Source: Syntrophaceae bacterium (GTDB lineage: Bacteria > Desulfobacterota > Syntrophia > Syntrophales > Smithellaceae). Taken from it: a stretch of 36,707 bases of DNA. Under the pieces are notes generated by a model. That model was not told the DNA's origin, did not search any database, and worked only from the letters and a program-made list of their open reading frames with translations. Shown piece after piece: positions 23,647 to 32,985 of this stretch. How positions within the stretch are numbered: position 1 is the stretch's first letter; each line of letters starts with the position of its first letter. Where the stretch lies: contig PLGI01000086.1 of the NCBI GenBank assembly GCA_003139775.1, positions 1-36,707 of the forward strand. The letters run 5' to 3'. The translations under genes were made by a program, and so were the position numbers.

Positions 23647-26265
23647 ATGAATTCAGCCAAATCAGATAAAGATAAAGAATATTATTCCGGACGTCTTTAT
23701 GATGAGCAAAATTTTTTGCAGTTCCGGCTGGCGAAAACGTTCCTTTCGCATGTTTCCATCGCCGATGAATATGTTGAAGCCATCAAAAAACTTTCGACCG
23801 AGGGAGTTGTGGTTTACGCTTTAAACCAAAGGAGTGAACTCAACAGCCTCATCATTTCTGAACTTGTTAAGCGCAAAGGACTTCCTGCTCCTGTATTTTG
23901 CCACGGAATGAATATGTCCTTTTGGCAGCCATTGCCCAAAATGATGAAATTTCTGTGGTCTTCTTTTCTACGCCGTTTTGGGAAAGAACAGAAAGCTTGG
24001 CTGGACAAATTGGTTTATCTCGAGAGAATAGTTAATGAGAAAAAGAGCGTTGTTATTCATTTAGGCGAATCGGAATTTATTGAAAACAGATCTGCGGAAA
24101 GTGCGATAGTAAGCTTGATTAATGTGCAAAAAAGAGTTGATTTTCCAATATTTATCGTGCCGGTTTTGGTCTCCTATGGGCGAAGGCGCGAAAAAGAGGA
24201 TGAAAGCCTGATTAATATTCTTTTCGGACAAACGGAGTATACAGGCTCATTGCGCCGTTTAATTACGTTTATACGTTATTCCAGTAATGCTTTTGTTATT
24301 CCCGCGGAACCGGTTAAATTATCCGAATATTTAAATAAAAGTAACGGTATTTCCGAGGGATCGATTGTTCACGAACTGCGGGGGGAATTAATCGACCGTA
24401 TTGAAAAAGAAAAAAACACTGTGGTTGGACCGGCTTTAAAATCTCGTGAAGAACTCATCGGTATGGTTTTAAGCGACGAATCCCTGAGAAAGTTTATTAC
24501 TGATTATGCGGCGAGAGAAAAAAAGGACAAGGCGATTGTGGTAAAAGAAGCCCGCCGTTATCTTTATGAGATTGCCGCCGATTACAGTGAAACAGTCATT
24601 GGGATATGGCGAATACTGCTCGCCTGGCTGTGGAACAATATTTACGATGGTTTATCGGTTGATTTGGAAGGCATGGCCAAGATAAGAAATATTTCCAAAA
24701 AAATGCCTTTTGTTATAGTTCCCTGCCACCGAAGTCATATTGATTATCTTTTGATTCATTACGTTTTTTATAAAAACAATATTCAACTGCCTTTCATTGC
24801 TGCCGGAAACAATTTATCTTTCTTCCCTATGGGTTATATTTTTCGCAAGTCCGGCGCTTTTTTTCTGCGACGGAGTTTCAGAGGAAACAAAATTTATTCA
24901 GAAGTATTCACCAAGTATTTGGCGATATTGTTAAAAGAAGGATTGCCTCTGGAATTTTTTATTGAAGGTGGACGAAGCCGAACCGGGAAAATGGTCATGC
25001 CCAAATATGGTCTGCTTTCCATGGTTATTCAAGCCTATCAGGAAAAGTATTGCGATAATTTTGCCGCTATTCCTGTTTACATCGGCTATGACCGCGTGAT
25101 TGAAGAGAAGTCGTATCTTAAAGAACTGTCGGGAGCGACCAAAACTCCGGAAAATACTGCGGAGATAATCAAAACCAGTAAAATATTGCGCAAACGGTTT
25201 GGTCGCGTTTACGTGAATATCGGCGAGCCGATTGTTATGAAATCGTATCTGGAGGCGCAGGAAAAGCCGATAGATCAAATGACCATTGATGAACGGCAGA
25301 GCCTTTACCGGAAAATAAGTTATGAAATAGTTTTGGAAATAAACAATGTCTCGGTAGTCACGCCTTTTTCCCTTGTTGCCGCCGTGATTTTGAGCCATGA
25401 CCGGCGGGGGATATCTCACGATGATTTGCTGAATATTTTGAATGAATTCTATGAATACCTTTCCATGAAGAAAGTCAGGATTGCCGAAACATTCGCCAAC
25501 CGGGAGAAGGCGATAGCCGAAGCCCTCAACATGTTTGTGCAGGCGGGGTTCATCTCCAGAATTGAAGCCGAAGAAGACGAAGATGAAGAAATGCAGGAAG
25601 TTGTTTATTCGCTGAAAGAAGAAAAAAGGCTCAATCTGGAATATTATAAAAATAACATTTTGCATTTTTTTGTGCCCCTTTGTTTTGTCGCTACATCCAT
25701 GATTAAAAGCAGTGAAGATATGACTTCTCTTGCCCGGATCATGGGAGATTATAAATTTCTCAAGAAGCTTTTGTGGAATGAGTTTATTTTTGATGAACGC
25801 AAGGATGACGTCCAGGAGGTCAATGATGTGCTCACTTATTTGTATGATAGAAAAATGATCACGTCTGTTGAACGCGAAGGTCAGGTCTGGATTGAAATAA
25901 AAGGCAGCGGCAGTAAAAAACTGAAACCTTTTGCTGATTTAATTCACAATTATCTGGAATCCTTCTGGATTGTCATCAGAAGCTGTTTGTATTTGAAGAA
26001 GAATCCGCTGACAAAAAAGGATTGGCTGAAAAAAATCCGGACACTCGGAGACAGAATGTATCGAAAGGGCGAAATTTTACGTCCGGAAGCGCTCTCGCAA
26101 TCAAATTATCTTAATATCATAACATTCCTGCAGGACGCGGAACTTATAACCGAAATAAAAGATGAAAAAAGCGAAAAGAAAGAAAAGAAAGAAGTTTCTT
26201 ATGCCCTAACCGAAAAAAGGGCGGAAATGGAAGTTTTGCGCCGCCGTCTGTTCAAACTGCTGTAG
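23647..26265 (+). CDS. plsB: Glycerol-3-phosphate 1-O-acyltransferase
   Basis: Membrane-associated enzyme that acylates sn-glycerol 3-phosphate with acyl-ACP or acyl-CoA, the first step of phospholipid synthesis. The four acyltransferase blocks are visible: CHRSHIDYLL (His361 and Asp366 of the HX4D motif), GAFFLRRSFRGN, FFIEGGRSRTGK and the later IPVYIGYDRVIEEKSY. Length of 872 is the large PlsB type, not PlsY. The start is ATG 23647, with AAAGGAAAG upstream; an in-frame start at 23614 would only add a repeat-derived leader. The C-terminal region contains charged segments (EAEEDEDEEMQE and KKEKKE). Confidence 0.95.
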   Translation: MNSAKSDKDKEYYSGRLYDEQNFLQFRLAKTFLSHVSIADEYVEAIKKLSTEGVVVYALNQRSELNSLIISELVKRKGLPAPVFCHGMNMSFWQPLPKMMKFLWSSFLRRFGKEQKAWLDKLVYLERIVNEKKSVVIHLGESEFIENRSAESAIVSLINVQKRVDFPIFIVPVLVSYGRRREKEDESLINILFGQTEYTGSLRRLITFIRYSSNAFVIPAEPVKLSEYLNKSNGISEGSIVHELRGELIDRIEKEKNTVVGPALKSREELIGMVLSDESLRKFITDYAAREKKDKAIVVKEARRYLYEIAADYSETVIGIWRILLAWLWNNIYDGLSVDLEGMAKIRNISKKMPFVIVPCHRSHIDYLLIHYVFYKNNIQLPFIAAGNNLSFFPMGYIFRKSGAFFLRRSFRGNKIYSEVFTKYLAILLKEGLPLEFFIEGGRSRTGKMVMPKYGLLSMVIQAYQEKYCDNFAAIPVYIGYDRVIEEKSYLKELSGATKTPENTAEIIKTSKILRKRFGRVYVNIGEPIVMKSYLEAQEKPIDQMTIDERQSLYRKISYEIVLEINNVSVVTPFSLVAAVILSHDRRGISHDDLLNILNEFYEYLSMKKVRIAETFANREKAIAEALNMFVQAGFISRIEAEEDEDEEMQEVVYSLKEEKRLNLEYYKNNILHFFVPLCFVATSMIKSSEDMTSLARIMGDYKFLKKLLWNEFIFDERKDDVQEVNDVLTYLYDRKMITSVEREGQVWIEIKGSGSKKLKPFADLIHNYLESFWIVIRSCLYLKKNPLTKKDWLKKIRTLGDRMYRKGEILRPEALSQSNYLNIITFLQDAELITEIKDEKSEKKEKKEVSYALTEKRAEMEVLRRRLFKLL

Positions 26266-26274
26266 AGGTTTTTA

Positions 26275-26480
26275 ATACCAATCCGCTTTCTTTGGCTAAC
26301 TTTGTTGGCTTTGTCGTCGGCTTCCTCAACGTATTATTAATACGCCTGTGGAGCCTCCTCCTTGCCGCCGCGTTATCCTTTGACCGGATGCGCAACCAAA
26401 GGGCGCGCAATAAAAATAAAACTTTTTACCTTACCGGGAAATGACGCCGAACAGGCGGCAGCTTCCAATTGAAATGGTAT
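26275..26480. repeat. Dispersed repeat family C, copy 1 (ATACCAAT...ATGGTAT)
   Basis: It starts 9 bases after the plsB stop and is bounded by ATACCAAT (26275-26282) and ATGGTAT. Its core TCCTCAACGTATTATTAATA followed by CGCC (about 26324-26346) and the block GCCTCCTCCTTGCCGCCGC recur in the element at 28002-28126. Across about 75 bases the two agree at most positions. The centre CGTATTA-T-TAATACG is a perfect palindrome. It fills most of the 316-base plsB-eno gap. Confidence 0.8.
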
Positions 26481-26522
26481 AAAAAATTGAGAGAATAATT
26501 CCCTTAGAATGGAATTTAAAAT

Positions 26523-26558
26523 CTATGGGCTGACCTTTGAAAAAAGGCCAGCCCATAG
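26523..26558 (-). terminator. Likely intrinsic terminator of the enolase gene
   Basis: A perfect 10-bp stem CTATGGGCTG / CAGCCCATAG (26523-26532 with 26549-26558), extended inside by CCTT/AAGG. On the - strand it lies 24 bases after the enolase stop and is followed by ATTTTAAATT. The T tract is imperfect. Confidence 0.7.
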
Positions 26559-26581
26559 TAAGTAGTTAATGGAAATATTGT

Positions 26582-28126
<1,545 letters not shown>

Positions 28127-28159
28127 AAGACATAAGAAGACTTTGGGGAAAATAAAAAA

Positions 28160-28948
28160 ATGAATACAGATATGATTAAAAAAGATAAAAATACAAAACT
28201 TTTTCTGCATTTAAAAAAGTGGCTGGAAAAAGCCGTGCTGGATTATAAAATGATCGAAGAGGGAGACCGGGTTCTGGTTGGCGTCTCTGGTGGGGCGGAT
28301 AGTTTTGCTCTGCTGGACTTGCTGGATTCACAGATGATTTTTATTCCCCGGTTTTCTTTTATCGCTGTCAATATCGATATGGGTTTTGATCCAATGTGTA
28401 GGGCCTATGAAGCGCTGGAGAAATATTTTCAGAAAAATAATTATCGCTACATTATGGAAAAGACGGATATTGGCAATCTGGCTCACTCTGATTTTAATAA
28501 AAAAAATCCCTGTTTTTTGTGTTCGCGGCTGCGACGCAAAAGAATATTTGAGATAGCTGACGCCGAAGGCTGTAATAAAATAGCTTTTGCCCATCACCGG
28601 GACGATATTATTGAAACACTGCTGATTAACATGTTTTATGGACGGGAAATCAGCACAATGATGCCCAATCAGAGAATATTCGGCGGTAAGCTGCACATTA
28701 TTCGTCCGTTGGCTTATTTGCGGGAGGAACTGGTAAAAAAATACAGCAAGGAGCGGCAATTCCCCACGGTGAAAAACGATTGCCCGACAAGCCGTACATC
28801 GAAGCGGGTTTATGTTAAAAATCTTTTAAATGAACTGGAGCGAGACAATAAAGAAATCCGCGATAACATTTACAAGGCAATGAGCCACGTAAAACCTGAT
28901 TATTTATTGCCAAGAAAGAAAATTCGAAGCGATAATGACACTCGCTGA
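28160..28948 (+). CDS. ttcA: TtcA-family tRNA 2-thiocytidine synthetase
   Basis: An ATP-dependent, iron-sulfur sulfur-transfer enzyme of the TtcA/TtuA family, which in TtcA thiolates C32 of certain tRNAs. The PP-loop VGVSGGADS is at residues 40-48. Cluster-type cysteines are Cys118 and Cys121 in PCFLCSRLRRKRI and Cys208 in KNDCPTSR. AHHRDDIIETLLINMFYG and IRPLAYLREE match the family. Length of 262 is a little short of the usual 280-310. ATG 28160 is preceded by a weak GGGGAAAA. Individual specificity (C32) is by family resemblance. Confidence 0.9.
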   Translation: MNTDMIKKDKNTKLFLHLKKWLEKAVLDYKMIEEGDRVLVGVSGGADSFALLDLLDSQMIFIPRFSFIAVNIDMGFDPMCRAYEALEKYFQKNNYRYIMEKTDIGNLAHSDFNKKNPCFLCSRLRRKRIFEIADAEGCNKIAFAHHRDDIIETLLINMFYGREISTMMPNQRIFGGKLHIIRPLAYLREELVKKYSKERQFPTVKNDCPTSRTSKRVYVKNLLNELERDNKEIRDNIYKAMSHVKPDYLLPRKKIRSDNDTR

Positions 28949-29117
28949 CTATAGGGAGCGTAAGTTGAATCAATAACATTCGTTGAAAACGAGTGTAACG
29001 AAATTTGAAACGTAAATGGAATTGTCCTTTGTGCGAAGCACATAAGGATATCCCGCTAATTTAATCGGCAGGGAAAAAATAAATGGCTTTAAGCGCATTT
29101 TAATGTAAAATTGAAAT
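28949..29117. other. Intergenic region with two hairpins upstream of smpB
   Basis: CATTCGTTGAAAACGAGTG (28978-28996) and TCCTTTGTGC-GAA-GCACATAAGGA (29031-29055) can form stems. They resemble the other short repeats of this genome. No gene is seen. Confidence 0.5.
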
Positions 29118-29594
29118 ATGGCAAAAGAAAATACAGCACAAAAACTGATTGCTTCCAACAAGACTGCGCGCCTCAATTATGACATCGGAGATACATATGA
29201 AGCCGGTATGGTCTTATCCGGAACAGAAGTTAAAGCATTGCGCGCCGGTAAGGCCAATCTCAAAGACAGTTATGCCGTCGTCAAGGATGATGAAGTCTAC
29301 CTGCGCGAGATGCATATCAGCCACTATGATCACGGCAATCGCTTTAATCATGAACCATTGCGGCCGCGCAAACTACTTCTGCATAAACGGGAGATTAAAA
29401 AACTCTATGGCAAGTCGCGGGAAAAAGGTCTCGCGCTTGTTCCACTGAAGTTATATTTCAAAAACGGCAAAGTGAAGGTGGAAATCGGTATCGGTAAAGG
29501 CAAGAAATTGTATGACCGCCGTGAGGATATCAAGGAACGTGAAGAGCGGCGCACACTAGCCCGGGATTTTAAATCAAAGCTGATAAAGGTTTGA
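29118..29594 (+). CDS. smpB: SsrA-binding protein SmpB
   Basis: Binds the tRNA-like domain of tmRNA and brings it to stalled ribosomes for trans-translation. Conserved stretches are [58 protein letters not shown], and [29 protein letters not shown] followed by a basic tail [10 protein letters not shown]. Length of 158 is standard. The ssrA gene follows about 100 bases later with its own promoter. Co-location with ssrA is common. Confidence 0.97.
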   Translation: MAKENTAQKLIASNKTARLNYDIGDTYEAGMVLSGTEVKALRAGKANLKDSYAVVKDDEVYLREMHISHYDHGNRFNHEPLRPRKLLLHKREIKKLYGKSREKGLALVPLKLYFKNGKVKVEIGIGKGKKLYDRREDIKEREERRTLARDFKSKLIKV

Positions 29595-29649
29595 TAAGAA
29601 TCTGGAATTAAGTGTGGAATCTTGGAATATTCTTTGTTAATTCTTTCCT

Positions 29650-29678
29650 TTGACAAAAGCGCGGTAAGTGTCTATATT
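29650..29678 (+). promoter_or_regulatory. Sigma-70-type promoter of ssrA
   Basis: TTGACA (29650-29655) and TATATT (29673-29678) are separated by exactly 17 bases. The -10 ends 19 bases before the mature 5' end at 29698, which leaves a short leader to be removed by RNase P. Confidence 0.8.
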
Positions 29679-29697
29679 ATAAACAAATCAAATTTAA

Positions 29698-30047
29698 GGG
29701 GGCGTCACGGTTTCGACGGGGACATTTGAAGTTGTAGAAGCGTACCGAGGTTCCTACAGGCCTCGTTAAACAGGTAGGAAACATATAATCGCAGAAAACT
29801 ACGATTACGCTTTAGCCGCTTAGACGGCTAACGTTCTACCCGGTTCTCCTGTTGGTTGGGATAGAACGTCATTAAGACAGGATAGCCAAACTTCTTGCCT
29901 GGGGGAGGGCGGCGAATACTTACAGGATAGCACGGGGCGATCCGGCCTTAGGGAGCAAACCAGCGCGAAGGTTCTAAAACGAAGGCTACGTACGTAGAAG
30001 CTCCAGCGGAAGGTTTTCGGACGCGGGTTCGACTCCCGCCGCCTCCA
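29698..30047 (+). ncRNA. ssrA: Transfer-messenger RNA (tmRNA)
   Basis: Rescues stalled ribosomes and adds a degradation tag. The 5' end GGGGGCG (29698-29704) pairs with CGCCTCC (30040-30046), including the G3-U wobble needed for alanyl-tRNA synthetase. The T arm is CGGGTTCGACTCCCG. The conserved 5' segment CACGGTTTCGACGGGG is present. The tag frame begins at GCA 29791 and stops at TAG 29821-29823, encoding AENYDYALAA after the resume context TAATC. The CCA end is not encoded; the bases after the discriminator A are AAA. The 3' end is also the insertion point of the downstream mobile element. Confidence 0.96.
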
Positions 30048-30060
30048 AAAAAAGACAATC
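30035..30060 (+). mobile_element. Probable attL of the integrated element at the 3' end of ssrA
   Basis: The tRNA-like 3' end of ssrA is a known target of tyrosine recombinases, and a P4-type integrase gene begins 190 bases further on. The exact crossover cannot be fixed, because the matching attR lies outside the window. The left junction is placed around the terminal CCGCCGCCTCCA. Confidence 0.6.
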
Positions 30061-30093
30061 CAGTAAAATCCAAAGAAGTCCGAGGAAATCCAA

Positions 30094-30121
30094 AAACCCG
30101 TTAGAAATAGCGGGTTTTTTG
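30094..30121 (+). terminator. Intrinsic terminator after ssrA
   Basis: A stem AAACCCGTTA / TAGCGGGTTT with a GAAA loop is followed by TTTTTTG. It lies about 47 bases past the tmRNA end and probably on the element side of the att site. Confidence 0.85.
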
Positions 30122-30174
30122 TTGCTTTTAGTCCAAAGATGTGTTATAAGATTTTACATAAGCCGGTTGTTTTA

Positions 30175-30225
30175 GGTACCCAAATCAAGTAAAAAGGTAC
30201 CCAAAATATTTCGCGGGTACCCAAA
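30175..30225 (+). promoter_or_regulatory. Three phased direct repeats GGTACCCAAA upstream of the integrase
   Basis: Copies lie at 30175-30184, 30196-30205 and 30216-30225, spaced 21 and 20 bases, or two helical turns. The last copy touches the integrase ribosome binding site AAGGAGG (30225-30231). Likely arm-type integrase or excisionase sites, or an operator for integrase expression. Confidence 0.7.
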
Positions 30226-30238
30226 AGGAGGTATAACC

Positions 30239-31468
30239 ATGCCAAGGCGTATAATTCCATTGACGGATATGAAGGTTCAAAAAGTAAAACCAAAGGATAA
30301 GCCATTTTCATTATTTGATGGAGGTGGCTTATATCTTCTTATAACACCTTCCGGCGGCAAGTTATGGCGGTTTAAATATCGTTTTAATAATAAAGAAAAG
30401 AAACTTGCTTTTGGCTCGTACCCCGAGATCAGTCTTCTTGATGCGCGTCGAAGACGTGATGATGCTAGAAGGTTGCTGGCAAATAGTGTTGACCCGGGTG
30501 ATGTTCGCAAAGCTCAAAAACAGGCTAATATCCAAGAAACAGAAACCTTTGAGGTTATGGCCAGAGAGTGGCATGCTAGATTTATTTCAACATGGACAAT
30601 AGGACATGCAGAAACAATTATGAGCCGCTTGGAACGTGACCTTTTTCCATGGATTGGCAAACGTCCAATTGCAGCGATAAAAGCTCCAGAGTTGTTGGCT
30701 GTGTTACGGCGTGTTGAATCAAGAGGTGCTTTAGAATCCGCTCATCGTATAAGAACTATTTGTGGCCAGGTTTTTAGGTATGCAGTTGCAACCGGTCGTG
30801 CCGAACGTGATCCGGCAGCAGATTTAAAGGGCGCACTGCCACAACCCGCAGAAAAGCACATGGCGGCCATTACTGAACCTAAAAAAGTGGCGGAATTATT
30901 AAGAGCAATTGACAGTTATCAAGGCAGCTTTGTCGTTAAATATGCTCTGCAGCTTGCGCCTTTAGTTTTTGTCCGACCGGGCGAACTTCGTCATGCGGAA
31001 TGGGCTGAAATAGATTTTGAAAATGCACAATGGAACATTCCGGCTGGAAAAATGAAAATGAAAGAGCCGCACCTTGTACCATTATCAAGGCAAGCAATAG
31101 AGATATTGACGGAGCTTAAAGAATTGACAGGCGCAAGCCGCTATATATTCCCTTCTGGCCGTTCTTTTGATCGGCCAATGTCAAACAATGCTATTTTAGC
31201 AGCATTACGGCGTATGGGATATACAAAAGATGAAATGTCTGCGCATGGCTTCCGGGCAATGGCGCGAACAATGCTTGATGAAATTTTGCAGATTAGACCT
31301 GATTTTATTGAACATCAATTGGCACACGCAGTCAGAGACCCAAACGGCCGCGCTTATAATAGAACAGCGCATCTAAATGAAAGAATTAAAATGATGCAAA
31401 TATGGGCGGATTATCTTGACGGGTTAAGAGTCGGAGCCAAGGTGCTACAATTTAAGAAAACAACATGA
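30239..31468 (+). CDS. P4-type tyrosine integrase
   Basis: A site-specific recombinase that inserts and excises the element, here at ssrA. The N-terminal DUF4102-like arm-binding domain (about 1-90) includes KPFSLFDGGGLYLLITPSGGKLW and FGSYPEISLLDARRRRDDARRLL. A core-binding domain (about 100-185) follows. The catalytic domain has Arg246 (RPGELRHAEW), Lys274 region, His336 and Arg339 (HGFRAMART), His363 (HQLAHAVRD) and the nucleophile Tyr373 (AYNRTAHL). All key residues are present and length of 409 is full, so it should be active. ATG 30239 is behind AAGGAGG. The three GGTACCCAAA repeats directly upstream suggest self-regulation. Confidence 0.96.
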   Translation: MPRRIIPLTDMKVQKVKPKDKPFSLFDGGGLYLLITPSGGKLWRFKYRFNNKEKKLAFGSYPEISLLDARRRRDDARRLLANSVDPGDVRKAQKQANIQETETFEVMAREWHARFISTWTIGHAETIMSRLERDLFPWIGKRPIAAIKAPELLAVLRRVESRGALESAHRIRTICGQVFRYAVATGRAERDPAADLKGALPQPAEKHMAAITEPKKVAELLRAIDSYQGSFVVKYALQLAPLVFVRPGELRHAEWAEIDFENAQWNIPAGKMKMKEPHLVPLSRQAIEILTELKELTGASRYIFPSGRSFDRPMSNNAILAALRRMGYTKDEMSAHGFRAMARTMLDEILQIRPDFIEHQLAHAVRDPNGRAYNRTAHLNERIKMMQIWADYLDGLRVGAKVLQFKKTT

Positions 31469-31584
31469 TAGAAAAAAAGTAAACATTCCGTGGATAGACC
31501 AACATGGTGATTTGAGATAAAAAACCTTTCAGGGATAAATTTCAGAAGTGGTTAAATACAATTACCTGTAATGCTTGAGTGGAT

Positions 31585-31608
31585 GTTGGAACTTCTCCAA
31601 TCTTTTTT
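31585..31608 (+). terminator. Possible terminator downstream of the integrase
   Basis: A short stem TTGGA-ACTTC-TCCAA (31586-31600) is followed by TCTTTTTT. It overlaps the 3' end of the converging AlpA-like gene. The stem is weak. Confidence 0.4.
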
Positions 31609-31828
31609 AACGAGCACGTTCAATAAAATTGATGATGTCCTTTAGATGCCAGACGGCTGTTCGCTGACTTAGCTTTATAGGTTTGGGATAGCGCCCGGAT
31701 TTAATTCCCGCATACCATGCTGACCGTGATATGGGAATCATTGGAGGAATTTTGGGATGAGCCTTGGCGTCGCCAATGATCTGTTTCAACCTTAAAAAAC
31801 CAATTTCCGGCAAAGAATCCTGAGTCAT
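31607..31828 (-). CDS. AlpA-family transcriptional regulator / excisionase-like protein
   Basis: A 73-residue MerR-like winged helix-turn-helix protein. FLRLKQIIG, IPISRSAWYAGIKSGRYPKPIKLSQRTAVWHLKDIINFI is the AlpA pattern, with recognition helix near SRSAWYAGI and the wing at RTAVWHLKDI. AlpA proteins activate integrase or act as excisionases in P4-like islands. It is convergent with the integrase and has the same orientation as the XRE-type regulator upstream. Probably controls excision. An expected DNA target is the GGTACCCAAA cluster, but this is inference. Confidence 0.88.
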   Translation of the reverse strand: MTQDSLPEIGFLRLKQIIGDAKAHPKIPPMIPISRSAWYAGIKSGRYPKPIKLSQRTAVWHLKDIINFIERAR

Positions 31829-31851
31829 ATTATTATATAATGAACCTCTTC

Positions 31852-32649
31852 TTATTTTTCTTTTAGCATTTTTGATACTTTTTCTATAGCAATGTCCTTC
31901 GTTCGAATCTCATTAATAAACATGAGTTCATAGCGGGAAAGACTTTCTATTCCCATAGTCCGCTGGAGTTCGAGTTGAAAAATTTCAGCTTCGGTCGGTT
32001 CAAACAACTTCGTGAATGTGGTTTCTTCATCAATTAGATACTTAATGTCTGCTATTGAAAGCGAATTCCACTCGCGTATTTTGTCAAAAACATTCCTCGA
32101 TAATTCTTTTTGAGCAAAGGATATGACAGATTTATTTTCCTGAGATATCTTTGTCAATTTCACGATGGGGCTGGGATAATCAGCTGACAGATTAAAGATG
32201 TCTTTTTCTTTTTTCCGTCTAAACAGAAAAATATTATTATGATCATCCTTTATTAGGATTGCGTATATCAATGGCAATCCTATATTAGAAAATCTTTTTA
32301 ATTCAGGAAAAGGAGCGATAAGAGTAATCATACGGAGTTGTTTGTTGAGTTTCGATAATAAATATAATGGTTCGAGATTATCAAAGATAAGACCATCCGG
32401 CATAAACATTTTTATTAAAAGGCCGTTGCTTCTGAACGGATACAATGAAGTATCATCTATATACTCAGGATTTATATATAGCGCCCTGGCCATCATCTTT
32501 AAAGTTTCTTTGGAAAGACTTGCCTGTGCTTTTTCGAATTGCTGCAATGATTGATAAGTAATTTTCGCACTTGCCGAGACCTCAGGCTGAGTTTTTCCGG
32601 TCAATTCCCTAACTAATTTAAATAGCTTGTTGACTGCTAACTTATTCAT
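31852..32649 (-). CDS. XRE-type helix-turn-helix regulator with uncharacterised C-terminal domain
   Basis: A DNA-binding regulator of the mobile element. The N-terminal lambda-repressor-like HTH is at about residues 3-65 (KLVRELTGKTQPEVSASAKITYQSLQQFEKAQASLS). The remaining 200 residues have mixed alpha/beta character and match no domain I recognise; no Ser-Lys LexA-type protease pair is evident. The start is ATG 32649, with AAGGA five bases upstream; an in-frame TTG at 32664 is less likely. Length is 265. It is divergent from the small HTH gene at 32767, and the shared 117-base gap contains several palindromes. Probably the switch controlling transfer genes. Confidence 0.8.
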   Translation of the reverse strand: MNKLAVNKLFKLVRELTGKTQPEVSASAKITYQSLQQFEKAQASLSKETLKMMARALYINPEYIDDTSLYPFRSNGLLIKMFMPDGLIFDNLEPLYLLSKLNKQLRMITLIAPFPELKRFSNIGLPLIYAILIKDDHNNIFLFRRKKEKDIFNLSADYPSPIVKLTKISQENKSVISFAQKELSRNVFDKIREWNSLSIADIKYLIDEETTFTKLFEPTEAEIFQLELQRTMGIESLSRYELMFINEIRTKDIAIEKVSKMLKEK

Positions 32650-32666
32650 AATATTCCTTGACACAA

Positions 32667-32714
32667 GTATATTACCTGTTATATTTTAATATACATTGAT
32701 AAGCACAAGTTGTG
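32667..32714. promoter_or_regulatory. Operator-like palindromes between divergent regulators
   Basis: GTATATT (32667-32673) pairs with AATATAC (32688-32694), a perfect 7-bp inverted repeat. CACAA-G-TTGTG (32704-32714) is a perfect palindrome around one base. A further TGCT...AGCA follows. They lie between divergent regulator genes and fit binding sites for the XRE protein. Promoter elements are not clear. Confidence 0.6.
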
Positions 32715-32766
32715 TGCTGGTATTTAGCATACATAATATAAAAATAAAAAGCAAGGAAAAAAAGCA

Positions 32767-32970
32767 ATGGAGAAATTATTAATTACAGAATCCGAGGCTG
32801 CCAAACTCTTAAGCGTTTCTACCAATACATTGCGCACCGATCGTGCCTGTTCTCGCGGGTGCGCATACGTTAAAATACTCAAAGATGGCAAAAGCCGCGG
32901 CAGTATCAGGTACAAGATGACCGATATTATGGAATATATAGAAAAAAATACAATAAAGCTGGAAGAATAA
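32767..32970 (+). CDS. Small helix-turn-helix (excisionase-type) protein
   Basis: A 67-residue protein with a helix-turn-helix of the MerR/excisionase type: LLITESEAAKLLSVSTNTLRTDRAC followed by a wing ILKDGKSRGSIRYKMTDIMEYIEK. This is the domain used by excisionases and by element-encoded regulators. GCAAGGAAAA precedes ATG 32767. It is 15 bases upstream of the ParA-type gene and probably in one transcript with it. It may regulate the parA-rep-relaxase operon. The exact role is uncertain. Confidence 0.8.
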   Translation: MEKLLITESEAAKLLSVSTNTLRTDRACSRGCAYVKILKDGKSRGSIRYKMTDIMEYIEKNTIKLEE

Positions 32971-32985
32971 AACCAGAGGCGGACA

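Noticed and set aside
24931-25665. A 244-codon open frame on the - strand inside plsB
   Set aside because: It lies wholly antisense to a conserved enzyme gene, has low complexity in Phe and no family features.
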